A stretch of 64,000 bases of DNA from Paramecium octaurelia (GCA_905182995.1 CAJJDP010000041.1:248589-312588), one strand, 5' to 3'. Numbered from the stretch's first letter, positions 37,701 through 48,329 are shown. The notes: generated from the letters alone by a model not told the origin. Program-made: numbers and translations.

Positions 37701-37975
37701 TTGAAGTTAATAAGGACAATGCAGCAGATATATTATGCGAACTCTCACATTATTTAGGTGAATTTGCTTAAGGTCATACTCCAGTTGCTGGACCAAGTAC
37801 TAAGACTGTCTGTTTCTGTATGACATATAATGAAGGTAATTTAACAATATATCTCTTAGATTATGCTCCTCCCACTTTATTGCAATTAGCTACTAAGGTA
37901 TCTGGTAGTTTGAAATTAAACGAGCCAAAAGTAGCTGTACCATTATTAAAACAATTTATTAAGTAAAGATTATGA
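34748..37975 (+). CDS. Secreted acidic Pro/Glu-rich repeat protein with LamG-like modules
   Basis: A predicted 1,059-residue protein with introns at 34794-34818 and 37664-37686. It starts with a clear signal peptide (MRSSALVICILVLGSALS). Order: a helical domain (about 20-180), a Pro/Glu repeat region (about 190-400), a globular region of about 400 residues, a second acidic Pro/Glu region, and a Cys-containing C-terminal domain. The globular part has two sandwich-like stretches (WIYVYFSYCNGKAVAVVNEN and WHYIYFGFNRHISKAYGY) that look like concanavalin/LamG folds. It is probably an extracellular, granule or cyst-wall protein. Other frames of the acidic regions are also open by chance. The second intron links the C-terminal domain in frame. 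Confidence 0.8.
35464..35860 (+). repeat. Tandem Pro/Glu repeat, about four units of roughly 32 codons
   Basis: Inside the secreted-protein gene, a unit built on IPDEKGPEE followed by a PPEE segment and a Pro-rich spacer recurs near 35467, 35560, 35659 and 35755. The first three units are close copies (IPDEKGPEEESVPPEE, IPDEKGPEEKSIPPEE, IPDEKGPEEDTIPPEE). The fourth is degenerate (TPDEESPEE). The pattern indicates growth by unequal exchange or slippage. Length variation between strains is likely. Confidence 0.8.
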
Positions 37976-38119
37976 CAATTTTAATATAAAATCTGATCAA
38001 TCTGAAAATACTAAAAATAGTTCTTTAATTTTCTATTATTTCTAATTTCTAAAAAATGAAAATATTTTTTTTTTAATTAATTAATTTTTGATTATAAATA
38101 TTGAAGTGAAATATTAAAT

Positions 38120-39846
38120 TCATTTGGTCCTTCTCTCTGTTTTAACCCATTCAAGTTCTTTCATTAAAGCCTCCAATTGTTATCTGTATTGATCAATTTA
38201 TCTATCCTTATTCTCTAATTCAAATAGCAAGTCTTTGGTTTTGTTTTTCCATTTGAGTTCCACTACTTTCAATTGATTTTAAGTTTCATTTTTAAGTGAG
38301 TTTATTTCTGCCTAATGTAATAATTCTATTTTAAGTTCAGATTCGTCCTTTTCTTTAATTTCATTAATAGACTTAGTTTTGATTCTCGACGTCTATTATG
38401 AATCTTGCTAAGCTCTTTTTAATTATTCTATAAGTGCGTCTTTTTGGTTAAGTTGTTGTTGTAAATCATTCACTTTAAGTTACAAATGTCGATTATATTG
38501 TCGCATAGTGATTTCATCATTATATTTTACATTTTTACCTTCTGTTTTCTCTCTGATAGGCTATTCATTTTGATTGAGAGCATAAACAGTTTCTAAAAAC
38601 CAATAGAAGTCAACTCTTTGAGTCACTTTGATGCCCTAATTAGTGTAATAGCCATATGTCTAACTAACCTCCTTAAATAGTTAAGAGATTTCGGAGACTG
38701 TAAATGGAATTGAACTCAATTTAAACCACTTTTAGAATTACTGTAAATTGACATACAACTTATCCAATATAGTAAAATTCTCCAGTAGTAAATCATAAGG
38801 GAGTGAAAGAGCTATGACTAACTTTTGAAATTTGTCTAGGATGTTTTCATTATTGAGTTGAACATCCTGAATGGATAGAATGCTCACTTCCCATCTACTT
38901 AATGGAGCCTTGTGTTAGACGATGAAACTCCTCAAAGCTTTTAGATTTTCACCTTGAATTTCTTGAATATTTTAATTGCTTCTCCATCTATCCAATTTCT
39001 CATATACTAATTTAGTGTATAAATTAGAGAGGATCTTGCATCTCAAGAATTTCCTTTGTGAGAGTCTACTATACTTGAGTTCAAAACAGTTAGTTTCAAT
39101 CAATTAATCTATTTCATCATTCTTAATTCTGCTTAATACTATATATAATTGGCCTACAAAGAATTCCAATTGGTTATCTAATTTATAATTCATCAACTTC
39201 TGAAGTAGTCCTGAATAATTTAAGAACACAATCACATCATACTCCTTCAGTTGTAATTCAAGGGAATCGTTAAAAAAGTCCATAATGTTTAATTCCTCCT
39301 AAAAGATGGTAAAGTGGAATTGATAACATTTCTATTCGATTTCTGGATCCTGTAATTGCCCTTTAATTTATTAAAAAAGCTCTTAGGCAACTTGAGCTTC
39401 AAAGTCTTCAACTTCAAAATTGTCATCTGAGAAATCTGAACAAGTGGAGGTGCCATCATTTATAGGGATCTGAACCTTCTTTTCATCCAGGAGATCGTCA
39501 TTGTAGAAGTACGATAGAGCAAGTTTGTTATACAACTCTTGTATGAGATTTAATGTTTCAAACTACTTGACTCGATCTTCTGGATCAATCTATGCAAATA
39601 ACAAGACACTTTGCTCAAATCCATCAAGCAAATGTTGGTGTTCAATGTCTATACTAAACTTATTAATTGAATGTACATCTAAACGATTTGGGATATCATT
39701 TCTTAAATTTGAATTGCGATTTCATGAGACACTTGAGGTTGATCTATTTATTGACCAAGTTCGTCAATAAGGGTTTAAATGTCTAAGAAATGTTGAAGGT
39801 AGGGACTCCGAAGATTCTTACACAAGGTTTCCCAGGATTTTTACAT
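38120..39846 (-). CDS. Helical protein with C-terminal coiled coil, function unknown
   Basis: A 566-residue protein with one 26-nt intron (39659-39684). The N-terminal 420 residues are alpha-helical and mixed in composition (for example LEFFVGQLYIVLSRIKNDEI and SQLFKEVSQTYGYYTNQG), with an acidic Ser/Asp loop near residue 130. From about residue 430 the chain is coiled coil, ending EWVKTERRTK. No known domain is obvious to me. It could be a ciliary or trafficking component. The start codon is 18 bp from that of the divergent kelch gene. The ATG begins MQKSWETLCKNLRSPYLQ, where TAA encodes the first glutamine. Confidence 0.75.
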
Positions 39847-39864
39847 AATAAATAATAATATAAA
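39847..39864. promoter_or_regulatory. Eighteen-bp spacer between two divergent start codons
   Basis: The ATG of the helical protein (39844-39846, minus) and the ATG of the kelch protein (39865-39867, plus) leave only 18 AT-only bases. Any shared promoter, both 5' UTRs and both transcription starts must lie here or inside coding sequence. Unless one of the two true starts is further inside its gene, this is extreme compaction even for Paramecium. Confidence 0.45.
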
Positions 39865-41974
39865 ATGGACAGCTACAGTCCCAAAGTAGATTCTCTTTCT
39901 TATCATACAAACACAAGAATGGATATAACGACTCTATTCGAAAAATATAAAAAGACTCACAATAAATTAAGTCCACTCCCTTTGAATCAGTTTTATCCCA
40001 TGGCAATAAATGAGAATTGCGACTTGCTTCAAATGTAGCCAGATAGTGATGTTCAAAACTTTGTTTCTTTTAGAGAACTAAATTAAGGGGCGGTTTCAGA
40101 ATTAAAGCGATCATTGCAATAATCAAAAATGGTTTGGAATAATTACAGTAAATATCTGTTTGGAGAGGCATCCTTGGATGAGGTAGAAATGGAAAGTGTC
40201 GATTAATAAAAATCTTATACATCTCGAAAATTGCAATTGCTTCATAATAGAGAGACATTCCATAAAATGAGGAAGCAATACAAACAATATGAAGAAGACT
40301 AAATGAACCAAGTTAAATAAGCATTAAAAAAGATTCACTCATAAACTAATGGAATTAAGGTCTATCCATCCTTAGCCTATTAGGATTAACAAAAGTTGGA
40401 ACTGCTACGAAAATAAGTAAGATTGGGCGGGGCTTAATAATTACATGAAAGAAATGCTGATGCTTAACAATTATAAAAAAGAATACTTGAGTCATAAGTG
40501 GCATTAAGTCAAATTAAAAAGCAATTTGCTTATGCTTATAATTTCGACTATAACTTCTGGGGTCCTTGTTCAAGAGATGGAAGTTCAATGGTCACTTATG
40601 ACAGAAAGCTTTATTTGTATGGAGGTTCTAGTTCAGTTCAATAGGAGGATTTGTGTGTGGCCATAGTTGATAAATGTAAAAATGAGTTCCATATATCAAA
40701 TAGAATTTTATAAGTGGAGTCCTCAAAAATTAGATGAGAAATCAATTCATGGATACAGAGTTCATCATAGTGCTGGAATCTATAAGAACTTTATGATTCT
40801 GTTTGGTGGTGAAATTCATGTTGAACAATCGAACCACAAATTAGTTAGTGAATGCACCAGCGATGTCAAGACAATTTCATTGAGTAAACAATATTTGAAT
40901 TTATAAAGCATCATTTGATATCAAATTGATCAAATAACCTGGTACAATCCCTCCAAGAAAATGTCATATTGGTGAAATAGTTGGAAGATATTTAATAATT
41001 TTTGGAGGAATTGATAATAGAGGTAATTATATGAAAGATTTACTTTGTTATGACATTCCACAATCTAAATGGGTTCAATTGAATGTAGATCCATATGATT
41101 TATATCCCAATGGAATTGCTTTTCATAAATCTTGCTTAGTCACTCAGAATAAATTTTGTGATATTTATAGACAAGACCCTGATCTTAAGTTTTCCAATTA
41201 AGGAATTTATGTATTCGGAGGTCAAGATAAATTTGGAGATTATTTAGATACTTTTATTCGTATTGATGTGTATTAAAAACCTATTCGTATTGAGCAAGTT
41301 GAATACAAAGGAAGCAGTCCTAGTAAGAAATTCTTATTAATATTAAAGTTGCTAGATGTCAGCATTCCATGAATTACAATGAAGCTTTAAGTTCCATTGT
41401 TGTATATGGGGGAAAAAATGATGACAATACTTTTGAAGGATTCTTAAATGATTTATACTTGTTTGATGTGAAGAACTCCTCTTGGATTCAACTAGAATTA
41501 AAAGGAGCTTAAATGCCTGGAAGATGTGGCCACTCCTCTTCCTGCATCGATACTAAAATTTTCATTTTTGGTGGATACAATTATAATGGGTTTGTCAAAA
41601 GTGATATTCTAGTTGTTGAATTAGACTCGAATATTTCACATTAATTAATCTAATCTGATAAAGTTAATGAAGAAAAACCTAGAAACTCAAAAATTAGAGT
41701 GTCTTTTCATTAAATACCAGAAAAAAGAAAAACTATTGATAAAACTAACGAAAGGAAAAAAGAAATTGAAAAATTAAACTTTAAAAATTCTCATTCATTC
41801 TTACCCATGCCTAGACGAGTCACAATGCTCATAAATGCTATGAGATTTGGATAAGAACCTAAAGTAAATACTGAAGGTTCAGGATCCAATTCAAATAAAA
41901 ATTCACCCAAAGATGGTACAAGAAGACCTCATCGTAATATGACTATGATTGTTGAAGGCAAACAAGAAAAATGA
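39865..41974 (+). CDS. Kelch-repeat protein with N-terminal coiled coil
   Basis: A 676-residue protein with introns at 40676-40703, 40884-40908 and 41323-41348. Residues 1-220 are helical and charged (coiled coil with Gln-rich parts). Kelch blades then follow, seen as LYLYGGSSSVQQEDL, FMILFGGEIHVEQSN, LIIFGGIDNRGNYM, YVFGGQDKFGDYL, SIVVYGGKNDDN and IFIFGGYNYNGF, six in all, enough for a propeller. The C-terminus (about 110 residues) is basic and Ser/Lys-rich. Kelch propellers bind proteins. The specific partner is unknown. It is divergent from the gene at 38120-39846. Confidence 0.85.
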
Positions 41975-42025
41975 AAAAAATTGATGATAAATGATAGATA
42001 AATTAAAATCCATTAATAAAATTAA

Positions 42026-42942
42026 ATGCTCTAAAAAATTTTATAAATTGTTAATCAAGCTAAAGTCTCTGCCAATAAAGTGACTCAATAACTAAAAAAT
42101 GAAAAGATGCACATCAACCAAATGAATAATGCTAAAGATCCAACCAAACCTACTTTTGATCATTTGTCTAATTTCAAAGAATATTCGAATAGTAATAATC
42201 AATCTAAACATTAGTTCTAAAGGATGTCTATGTAAGTGATCCTTTCAAAAAACTCAAAGGATTTGCTAAAAAGGAAAAAGGTAAATTCTTAAATTGATTC
42301 CTAGACTTATACATTAATCAATTGTAAAAAACCTTCCCTAAAGAAACATTGCAACAATATAATCTTAAACTATAGAGTTCTTTAAAGAGCCTAAAAAACA
42401 ATACTTTTTGGAAAACATCATCTGAAAACTAGTCATCATATAAAAAATAATAATCTAACTATTCATCTAACAATTATACTAATTAATATAAATAATAGCA
42501 ATAAAACTAAAACCAACCTAAATAGGAGGGATGGACTAATCAATTTTGGAATAAATACTTTAATAAGTTTTCATAAGATGCATCTGATCTGAATAATTAA
42601 TATTCATAAAATCTCAATGAATAGAAACAAAAGTTCTCCAAATTTAAAGACGCTTAGAAAGCGAGTTTTGCATTCATTTATAATAATGTTTTATAAAAAG
42701 CCAAAATTATTGGGTAAGTGTCTTTTAAATATATCCTTATGGGATTATTTGTCCTTGGAATCGCTTATTCTATTCCGAAATCAATTTCAACTTATTTTGC
42801 AACCAAAGCCACGGTGACTGCTTAATTATAGTTTGAAAATTTATTAAAAGAAAATGAAATTCTAAAGATGAATTTGAAACAAGCTGAAGAATAGTTATAG
42901 ACACTATAATAATAGACAACAAGAGGAACTAAAATTGTTTGA
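42026..42942 (+). CDS. Unknown single-pass membrane protein
   Basis: A 289-residue model with introns at 42192-42214 and 42281-42304. It starts MLQKILQIVNQAKVSANKVT, followed by a basic region (SDPFKKLKGFAKKEK), a Gln/Asn/Ser-rich linker and a Trp-containing segment (GWTNQFWNKYFNKF). One clear membrane helix (YILMGLFVLGIAYSIP) lies near residue 225, followed by a coiled-coil tail. No family is recognised. The basic N-terminus would be compatible with a mitochondrial inner-membrane protein, but this is only inference. It begins 51 bp after the kelch gene on the same strand. Confidence 0.65.
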
Positions 42943-43055
42943 CTAAGTTAATTTACTTGAAAAGTTAAATTAATTCATTAATTATTATATTAACTTTCTA
43001 AACTTTGTTATTAATGATTTAACAGAAATTATAACAAAGAGCAAAGAGTATTCAT

Positions 43056-43524
43056 ATGAAAGAAGCACAGAGTTCGAGAACAAATAATTTTAAATCCTTG
43101 CCAAAATTAATTGAAAATAATAAGACTTCCAGATATTCGGAACATGTATCGCCTTCCCCTAAACCAAAATTTTATAACCATTGGTATATACCATACGAGA
43201 AACGATTCATGGAATAAAAGGAATAGAAAAACTTTCATGATGAAATAAGATCAAATTATGCTTAAATGAAGGAAGATCCTTTGTTTCTCTATCATAATTT
43301 AAATCGACCTCTATCCATTCACTAAGACCCGTTTTCTAAACCAGATAAAAATCAAATCTAAAAATAATAAAAATACGATAAAACCAAAATATTTTTAGAA
43401 ATGAATAAGTCAAGTGGGGTGTTAAAATTATTTTTAGAGTAAATTATCATAATAATTTAGAGATCTTGTTTAAAAAAAATAAAGAGTGCCAGCCTTTCTG
43501 CTGAGCGAACAGCTAATTTTATGA
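43056..43524 (+). CDS. Small hypothetical protein (148 residues)
   Basis: Two exons joined by a 22-nt intron (43439-43460). The protein begins MKEAQSSRTNNFKSLPKL, has a Tyr/Trp-rich stretch (KFYNHWYIPYEKRF) and a helical Gln/Lys part, and ends KKQRVPAFLLSEQLIL. Without the intron the same frame stays open for another 300 nt but becomes low in information. The spliced version ends at TGA 43522-43524 with a more protein-like tail. The composition resembles small microtubule-associated ciliate proteins, which is only an impression. No known domain. Confidence 0.6.
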
Positions 43525-44460
43525 TTTGTATTTAACTTATTAACCCATTTATTAATCATATTTCTTAATATTCTCATCTTAATTTCTTGAATAAATTTCA
43601 GTATTTAATACAAGTTCATTTATTAAAAATAAAGTATTTATTTTCTCTAATTGGAAAAACTTAAGAAGCTTCCCATTTTCTGTAATAACTATTCATAACT
43701 ATTAAATATATTTTCATTGTTTATTATTATAATGAATAATTCATCGTTCTGATATCAAATCGTACTACTTCCTTACTTGATACCCTGTAAAAAGATTAAC
43801 TCTTATAAAAAATTATTATCTTGAGCACTTTAAGGTTTACTAAATTAAAATTAGGATGATATTATAGAGGGTTGAAGAATCTGAAATGAAGATTTGAAAT
43901 CAATTGTCGAACCGAAAAAAATTATTATTTGTTTAAAAGACAATTTATAGTCTAATTATTAGTATTAAATTTTTTTATTCATTTTTTTATAATTATTTAT
44001 ATTTCTTCCAGTTTGAATTATTTTTTGACTTTGAAGATAGACTTTGATCGAAGTAACCTTTTTATTATTTTTGGATATTTTAGTTCAAACATTTGATAGA
44101 ATAACCAGAATTATAATTTTGAAAAGAATGTTTGTATAAAGAATGATATGTTAAACATACGCATTTACATATCAAATTCATCTATTTACCCCTAAAGGTG
44201 AACTATAATAGTTTTATAACTATAAAAAATTTATTGAAAGTAAATTATAAAAAAAAAAGGATATTACTTGTTTTTAGTTCTATATAAGCTTTGATTTTAA
44301 ATTAGTTAATTTATGGAGTTGTTTATGATTTAATAGATTAAATTTGCTCAATATCACCTCTAATCACAATACTAATTTTGTTAATTATGATAGATGATAA
44401 TATTATATCAAAATCGTGATCAAGTAATTAAAAGAAATGTTAATTTATTAAAGCCTGACT
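43525..44460. other. Long AT-rich gap, no gene seen
   Basis: About 935 bp without convincing coding sequence, the longest such stretch in the window. It ends exactly at the outer edge of the left arm of the 297-bp inverted repeat. Frames here are open only because TAA/TAG are not stops, and their translations are low-complexity Ile/Leu/Asn. I see no RNA gene or repeat. Confidence 0.55.
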
Positions 44461-44757
44461 ATGTTTCATTTATTTTGTGTATAATTATTGGTTAAGTTTA
44501 GGTTATCATTTTCTTTTTTTTTTGATTCTAATCTTCTTTATGTACTTTTTCTAACAATATTTTCATCTTTATATATATAAATAATAGAATTTACAAATTC
44601 TTGATTTGATTATCATAAATTCAATGCAAAATCCAAAAATGAATGCATTTCGAAAATGTTTAAAATACATTGATCTCGCTCTTTATTATACTGTTTATAA
44701 TTTCTCTGCTGTCACCTCAAATGTATAAAACTTTCCTAATTTCTCTTAATCTTTTGA
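44461..44757 (+). repeat. Left arm of a perfect 297-bp inverted repeat
   Basis: The reverse complement of 48038-48334 matches 44461-44757 at every base, including a 10-base T run and a complete 28-nt intron. Beyond the inner end the left copy lacks nine bases present on the right, and then about 25 more bases align with few changes. The outer edge ends five bases past the stop codon of the gene it carries. Perfect identity in AT-rich DNA implies a very recent duplication, ongoing gene conversion, or an assembly artefact. Confidence 0.95.
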
Positions 44758-44760
44758 CAT
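44466..44760 (-). CDS. SMIM4/UQCC5-like small mitochondrial membrane protein, left copy
   Basis: An 88-residue protein with a 28-nt intron (44567-44594). It starts MSKDQEKLGKFYTFEVTAEK. A hydrophobic segment, NAFIFGFCIEFMIIKSRIY, is followed by ENIVRKSTQRRLESKKK. The series IE..MIK.R, then V.RK and RRLE, resembles human SMIM4 (EWIMIKVRV, then YRRKASER and RRLE), a mitochondrial complex III assembly factor. This is inference from pattern only. Compared with the right copy it lacks three codons (nine bases) right after the start, an in-frame change that leaves the protein intact. The gene points away from the region between the repeat arms. Confidence 0.6.
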
Positions 44761-44973
44761 TTTATTATTTATATTATTTATCTATATTAATATATATATC
44801 TATTAATTTTCTTAACAATTTTTTGTTATTTAATTATTAATAATCATACATTAAATAATTAATAATGTGTGATTTGAATCTTATTTATTTCTTAATTATC
44901 ATAATTTGTATTTGTTAAAGACTTAGATGGTGCTTAATTCATTTAGGTTAGAATTAAAATAAATTTAAAATGA

Positions 44974-45361
44974 GTAGAGCGCTCAAACTATTTTAAATAG
45001 GAAATTAGACCTAAATGTGTAATTTGTTATGAATAATTAATATTTGATAAGTTCGAAAAAGAAGATTGCTAGATTTCATCATTTATATTGTTTTTAGGGT
45101 TCCAAAGAGTGTTTGTCAATCTCAATTAATTATTATAAAAATATTGACAAATTGAATTTTATAAAAATGACTATCACTAATTTAAAAATGCATAAGTTTG
45201 TTGAAATAATTACAGAAAATATTCATAGAAATGATGTTAATGTAATAAAAAACAGTTGTTTGTGTAATAAAAATTAATATATTCTTAATAGAGACATAAT
45301 TATTACAATGACGTCTTCTCAATTTAATTCATCACTTAATATATCTCATAATTTAGTTTGA
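44974..45361 (+). pseudogene. Probable relic of a RING/RBR-type zinc-finger gene
   Basis: After TGA 44971-44973 a frame reads ERSNYFKQEIRPKCVICYEQ and then LIFDKFEKEDC, the classic start of a RING or RING-between-RING finger (CxxC, then a third Cys after about 15 residues). The next expected residues do not follow in this frame. A different frame continues GSKECLSISINYYKNIDKLN, as expected for the second half of the finger and linker, up to TGA 45359-45361. No intron of normal form accounts for the shift. No start codon lies in the first frame. It looks like a decayed host gene lying between the inverted-repeat arms. Confidence 0.4.
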
Positions 45362-45391
45362 TTTAATTTAAAATTGATTTGTATGTAAAAT

Positions 45392-46236
45392 ATGGATCCA
45401 AAAGAATAAATCTAGCAGTGCCAAATACTTAATCCAGTCCATTCCTCTGACATGGATGATTAAGAAATTTGCTCTGTACAAGGCTCCCACAGTAATAATG
45501 ACTCTGACTCCTCTTTCAGTTTAGCAGAGCAGGAGCAGGAATGTAAGAAATTATTGATTTAATCATCAAATGAACAAGAAATGACAAAAAGAAGAAGAGG
45601 TACAATATTATTTAAGTTTTAAATCAGGTAAGCACGGCCTCAAGTATGCAAAAATAACCAACGATTAGAGAGAGGGTTTGATCAAATAAGTCACATCAAC
45701 TGGATGTACAATAAAGAGTGCAGCATAATAACTTGGTATCAACTTCTCAACAGCAAAGGCGATCATGTAGATTTTCAAGAAGGAAGGAAGATCTTGTAAA
45801 AAAGTCATTCGTAAGAACAAAAAAAGACAAAGTTAAATGTACAAAAGACTCAATGTAGTAACAAAAGACTAAAGTAAAATAATAGATTTATCCTATTCTA
45901 GGTATTGGAGAGGAAAATGAATTAAAGAAATAGACAGCTGAAATTGAAAAGGAAATGTTACAGCAACCCATCTAAGTCATGGAAGACAAAAACAAATAAT
46001 AACTTATACACATCCAATAACTGACAAATCAGGTAAATTTAAAGAGTTATTTTAGAATTTGTTATATTAAGTTTAAGTGTCAAATTTATTTCAAGAGAAT
46101 GTTGTTTTATCCTAAAAGTATTAGACTCTATGTTAATAGTATTCGTAATTGTAGAATATGGTATAAAATTAATATATTTAGATGTAATAAATAATGATGA
46201 AAACATAAAGTCCATTGGTTCCATTTATTGTTTGAT
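45392..46236 (+). CDS. Helix-turn-helix DNA-binding protein
   Basis: Introns at 45600-45627, 45874-45901 and 46033-46055. The N-terminal 65 residues are acidic and Ser-rich. The core domain (about 70-120) contains KITNDQREGLIKQV, TGCTIKSAAQQLGINFSTAK and AIMQIFKKEGR, a homeodomain-like HTH close in layout to those of Tc1/mariner or paired-type DNA binders. There is no DDE catalytic domain, so it is not a transposase. A Lys-rich stretch and a Gln-rich helix follow. The 3' end is uncertain. In the sequence as given, a run of five A near 46200 shifts the frame away from the natural-looking stop at 46234-46236 into a hydrophobic tail, so the last codons need checking. Confidence 0.7.
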
Positions 46237-46854
46237 TCTTATTTTTATTGTTCTCTATTCTTTTTTAAATAAACATTACACAATATTTTGTATTTTAAGG
46301 AATTTGCTTAGTCATTTCGAATATGGCTTTTACTTCATGTTTCACTTATTTAGAATGATATTAAAATTTCAATAAAAAAATTAATTAATAATAAATTGTT
46401 GGTCATCTAAAGTCCAAAAATAGATAACTAAATAAAAATCAATCGTATTATTACATATTACATCATAATTGTGAATATGATGCAGAAACCTAATTAATTC
46501 ATGGTAATTAAATCTAAATGAGGAAATATGAATTTATATATAAAGTTTATATTGTGTAATAAAGAAAAAGGTAAATTAATACTACTTAATACTTTATTTG
46601 AAAAATTTTTCTATTAGATTTTGGATCAGGACTGTTCCTTGCTTGAATTAAATAGTTTAATAAGTTTAAAGCAGTGTCGTAGTTTTAAAAGGAGCATTCG
46701 TATATTAAATACTATTTATGAGTGTTAATAGAGATTCTGATTTACATTTTTTAATCCTTTGAATGGAAAATAGAAAAGAAATGAAATGAAATATTAATAT
46801 TTTATATGATCTCCCCTTAGATCAAATTCATTGAAACCAACCAAGATAAGCCAT
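46237..46854. other. AT-rich gap between two convergent genes, no gene seen
   Basis: About 600 bp between the 3' ends of the HTH gene and the cyclin gene. Convergent neighbours elsewhere in the window are only 20-55 bp apart, so this gap is unusually long. If the HTH reading frame really continues past the five-A run, about 235 bp of it would be coding. Otherwise I see no protein-like frame and no recognisable RNA gene. Confidence 0.5.
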
Positions 46855-47695
46855 TCATGCTAATTGTTTTAACTTTTTTGACTATCTTTTTTTGTATATT
46901 TTTTTTTAAGTGCCTAAATTTGATTCAAGCCCTCTTGTTTCATCATTTTCAGTTTTATCCAAATTAAATTGCTCTTTTGCTTTATTTAACTTATTGTTTA
47001 TCAATTTAGTCACAGATTTAACTCTATCCGTAAACATATTGGACTGTTCTTATTAAAAGTTGAAAATAGCTAATGCCAGAACAATCTAAGAATGTTTATA
47101 AATTTCGAAATCTAATTAAATGATATAACAAATAATTTACCCATTAAAACAAACATAATGAGACTGGAAATGCTTTCGTTTATTGAAATGCCCATTGCAA
47201 TCAGATAATCGGATGGAGTTACGTGATTTAATTGGAAATCTAAGGATTACAACAATTGAACTTCCATTTCGTTGTATACTTGATCTTCGTATAACACTTT
47301 GCCAAAATCATCCTTCAACTTAATTTGGCCTATTGCTTCTGTTTCATTAAACTTTCAATCTACAAAAATAAATTACTTTAGAAGCCATTGAATATGCTGA
47401 AATGCCCAAGAGCTCTAAAAATTCAGGTTCAATATTAAAAAAGTTCAGATAAGTATCTATGTATATCACTGCTAATTCCAAGGTTTTGATGCTGTGCTCA
47501 AATTTTTAAGATTACTGAAATAATATTTTGTAATTACCTAAATAACCCACTAAACTAGGATATCTCTTCTACAAACACCCTGAGAATTCCCAATATAGAG
47601 AGGTAATTAGAAGTTCAACTTTTTATCCTAAAACTAGAAGAGACTAATACTTTATCTCTCTTTGATAATTCTGTTAACTATGCTTAGTCGAACAT
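46855..47695 (-). CDS. Cyclin-like protein
   Basis: A 246-residue protein with four introns (23, 23, 25 and 29 nt). It holds a cyclin box: RRDILVQWVIQ, then IKTLELAVIYIDTYLN, then FLELLGISAYSMASKFNE and the second helical half (EMEVQLLQSLDFQLNHVTPS). The conserved Arg/Lys-Glu contacts for a CDK appear as K in ASK and an acidic residue shortly after. The C-terminus is a Lys-rich tail. It should be a regulatory subunit of a CDK. The subclass cannot be assigned. It sits between the inverted-repeat arms and is therefore present once, unlike the flanking gene. Confidence 0.85.
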
Positions 47696-48025
47696 GACAA
47701 ATGATTTAATTATAATATAGTTATTTATTGATTTATAGAATATTTAATTTATTATAATAACCCTTCAAATAAGATTGAATTTCTTACTCTCACATTATGA
47801 TAAGGTAAATGTTAAAGATTGATTAAATATTGGTTTAAACTAATTAATCAACTTCTGCAACTCAAATATTTTACTAATCAAGACACAAGAGAGCATAATA
47901 CCTCTGAAATTAAATAATTAAATTTGGGAAAACTTTCTAATATAAAAGATAGGATTTAACTTGAAATTAATAATCAACACAATTAAGAATATATTAATAT
48001 ATATATAAATAATATAAATAATAAG
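47696..48025. other. AT-rich spacer between divergent genes, no gene seen
   Basis: About 330 bp between the cyclin start and the right-copy gene start. It contains the inner, less well conserved edge of the right repeat arm (about 47985-48037), including runs of AT dinucleotides. No coding frame stands out. Confidence 0.5.
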
Positions 48026-48329
48026 ATGTCTAAATAATCAAAAGATTAAGAGAAATTAGGAAAGTTTTATACATTTGAGGTGACAGCAGAGAAATTATAA
48101 ACAGTATAATAAAGAGCGAGATCAATGTATTTTAAACATTTTCGAAATGCATTCATTTTTGGATTTTGCATTGAATTTATGATAATCAAATCAAGAATTT
48201 GTAAATTCTATTATTTATATATATAAAGATGAAAATATTGTTAGAAAAAGTACATAAAGAAGATTAGAATCAAAAAAAAAAGAAAATGATAACCTAAACT
48301 TAACCAATAATTATACACAAAATAAATGA
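48026..48329 (+). CDS. SMIM4/UQCC5-like small mitochondrial membrane protein, right copy
   Basis: A 91-residue protein, intron 48201-48228. It begins MSKQSKDQEKLGKFYTFEV. From the fifth residue on it equals the left copy (44466-44760) at every base, including the intron. The basic pre-segment, hydrophobic stretch and RRLE-type helix fit a small inner-membrane protein like SMIM4. The acidic-basic C-terminal tail (KKKENDNLNLTNNYTQNK) is not part of that family and is probably disordered. Stop TGA is at 48327-48329, five bases before the repeat edge. Having both copies intact suggests a dosage effect or too little time to decay. Confidence 0.65.

Noticed and set aside
46130-46375. Hydrophobic frame that could be a small membrane protein
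   Set aside because: It begins inside the last HTH exon, and the translation is Ile/Phe/Leu from AT-rich DNA. It is more likely run-on after the stop region.
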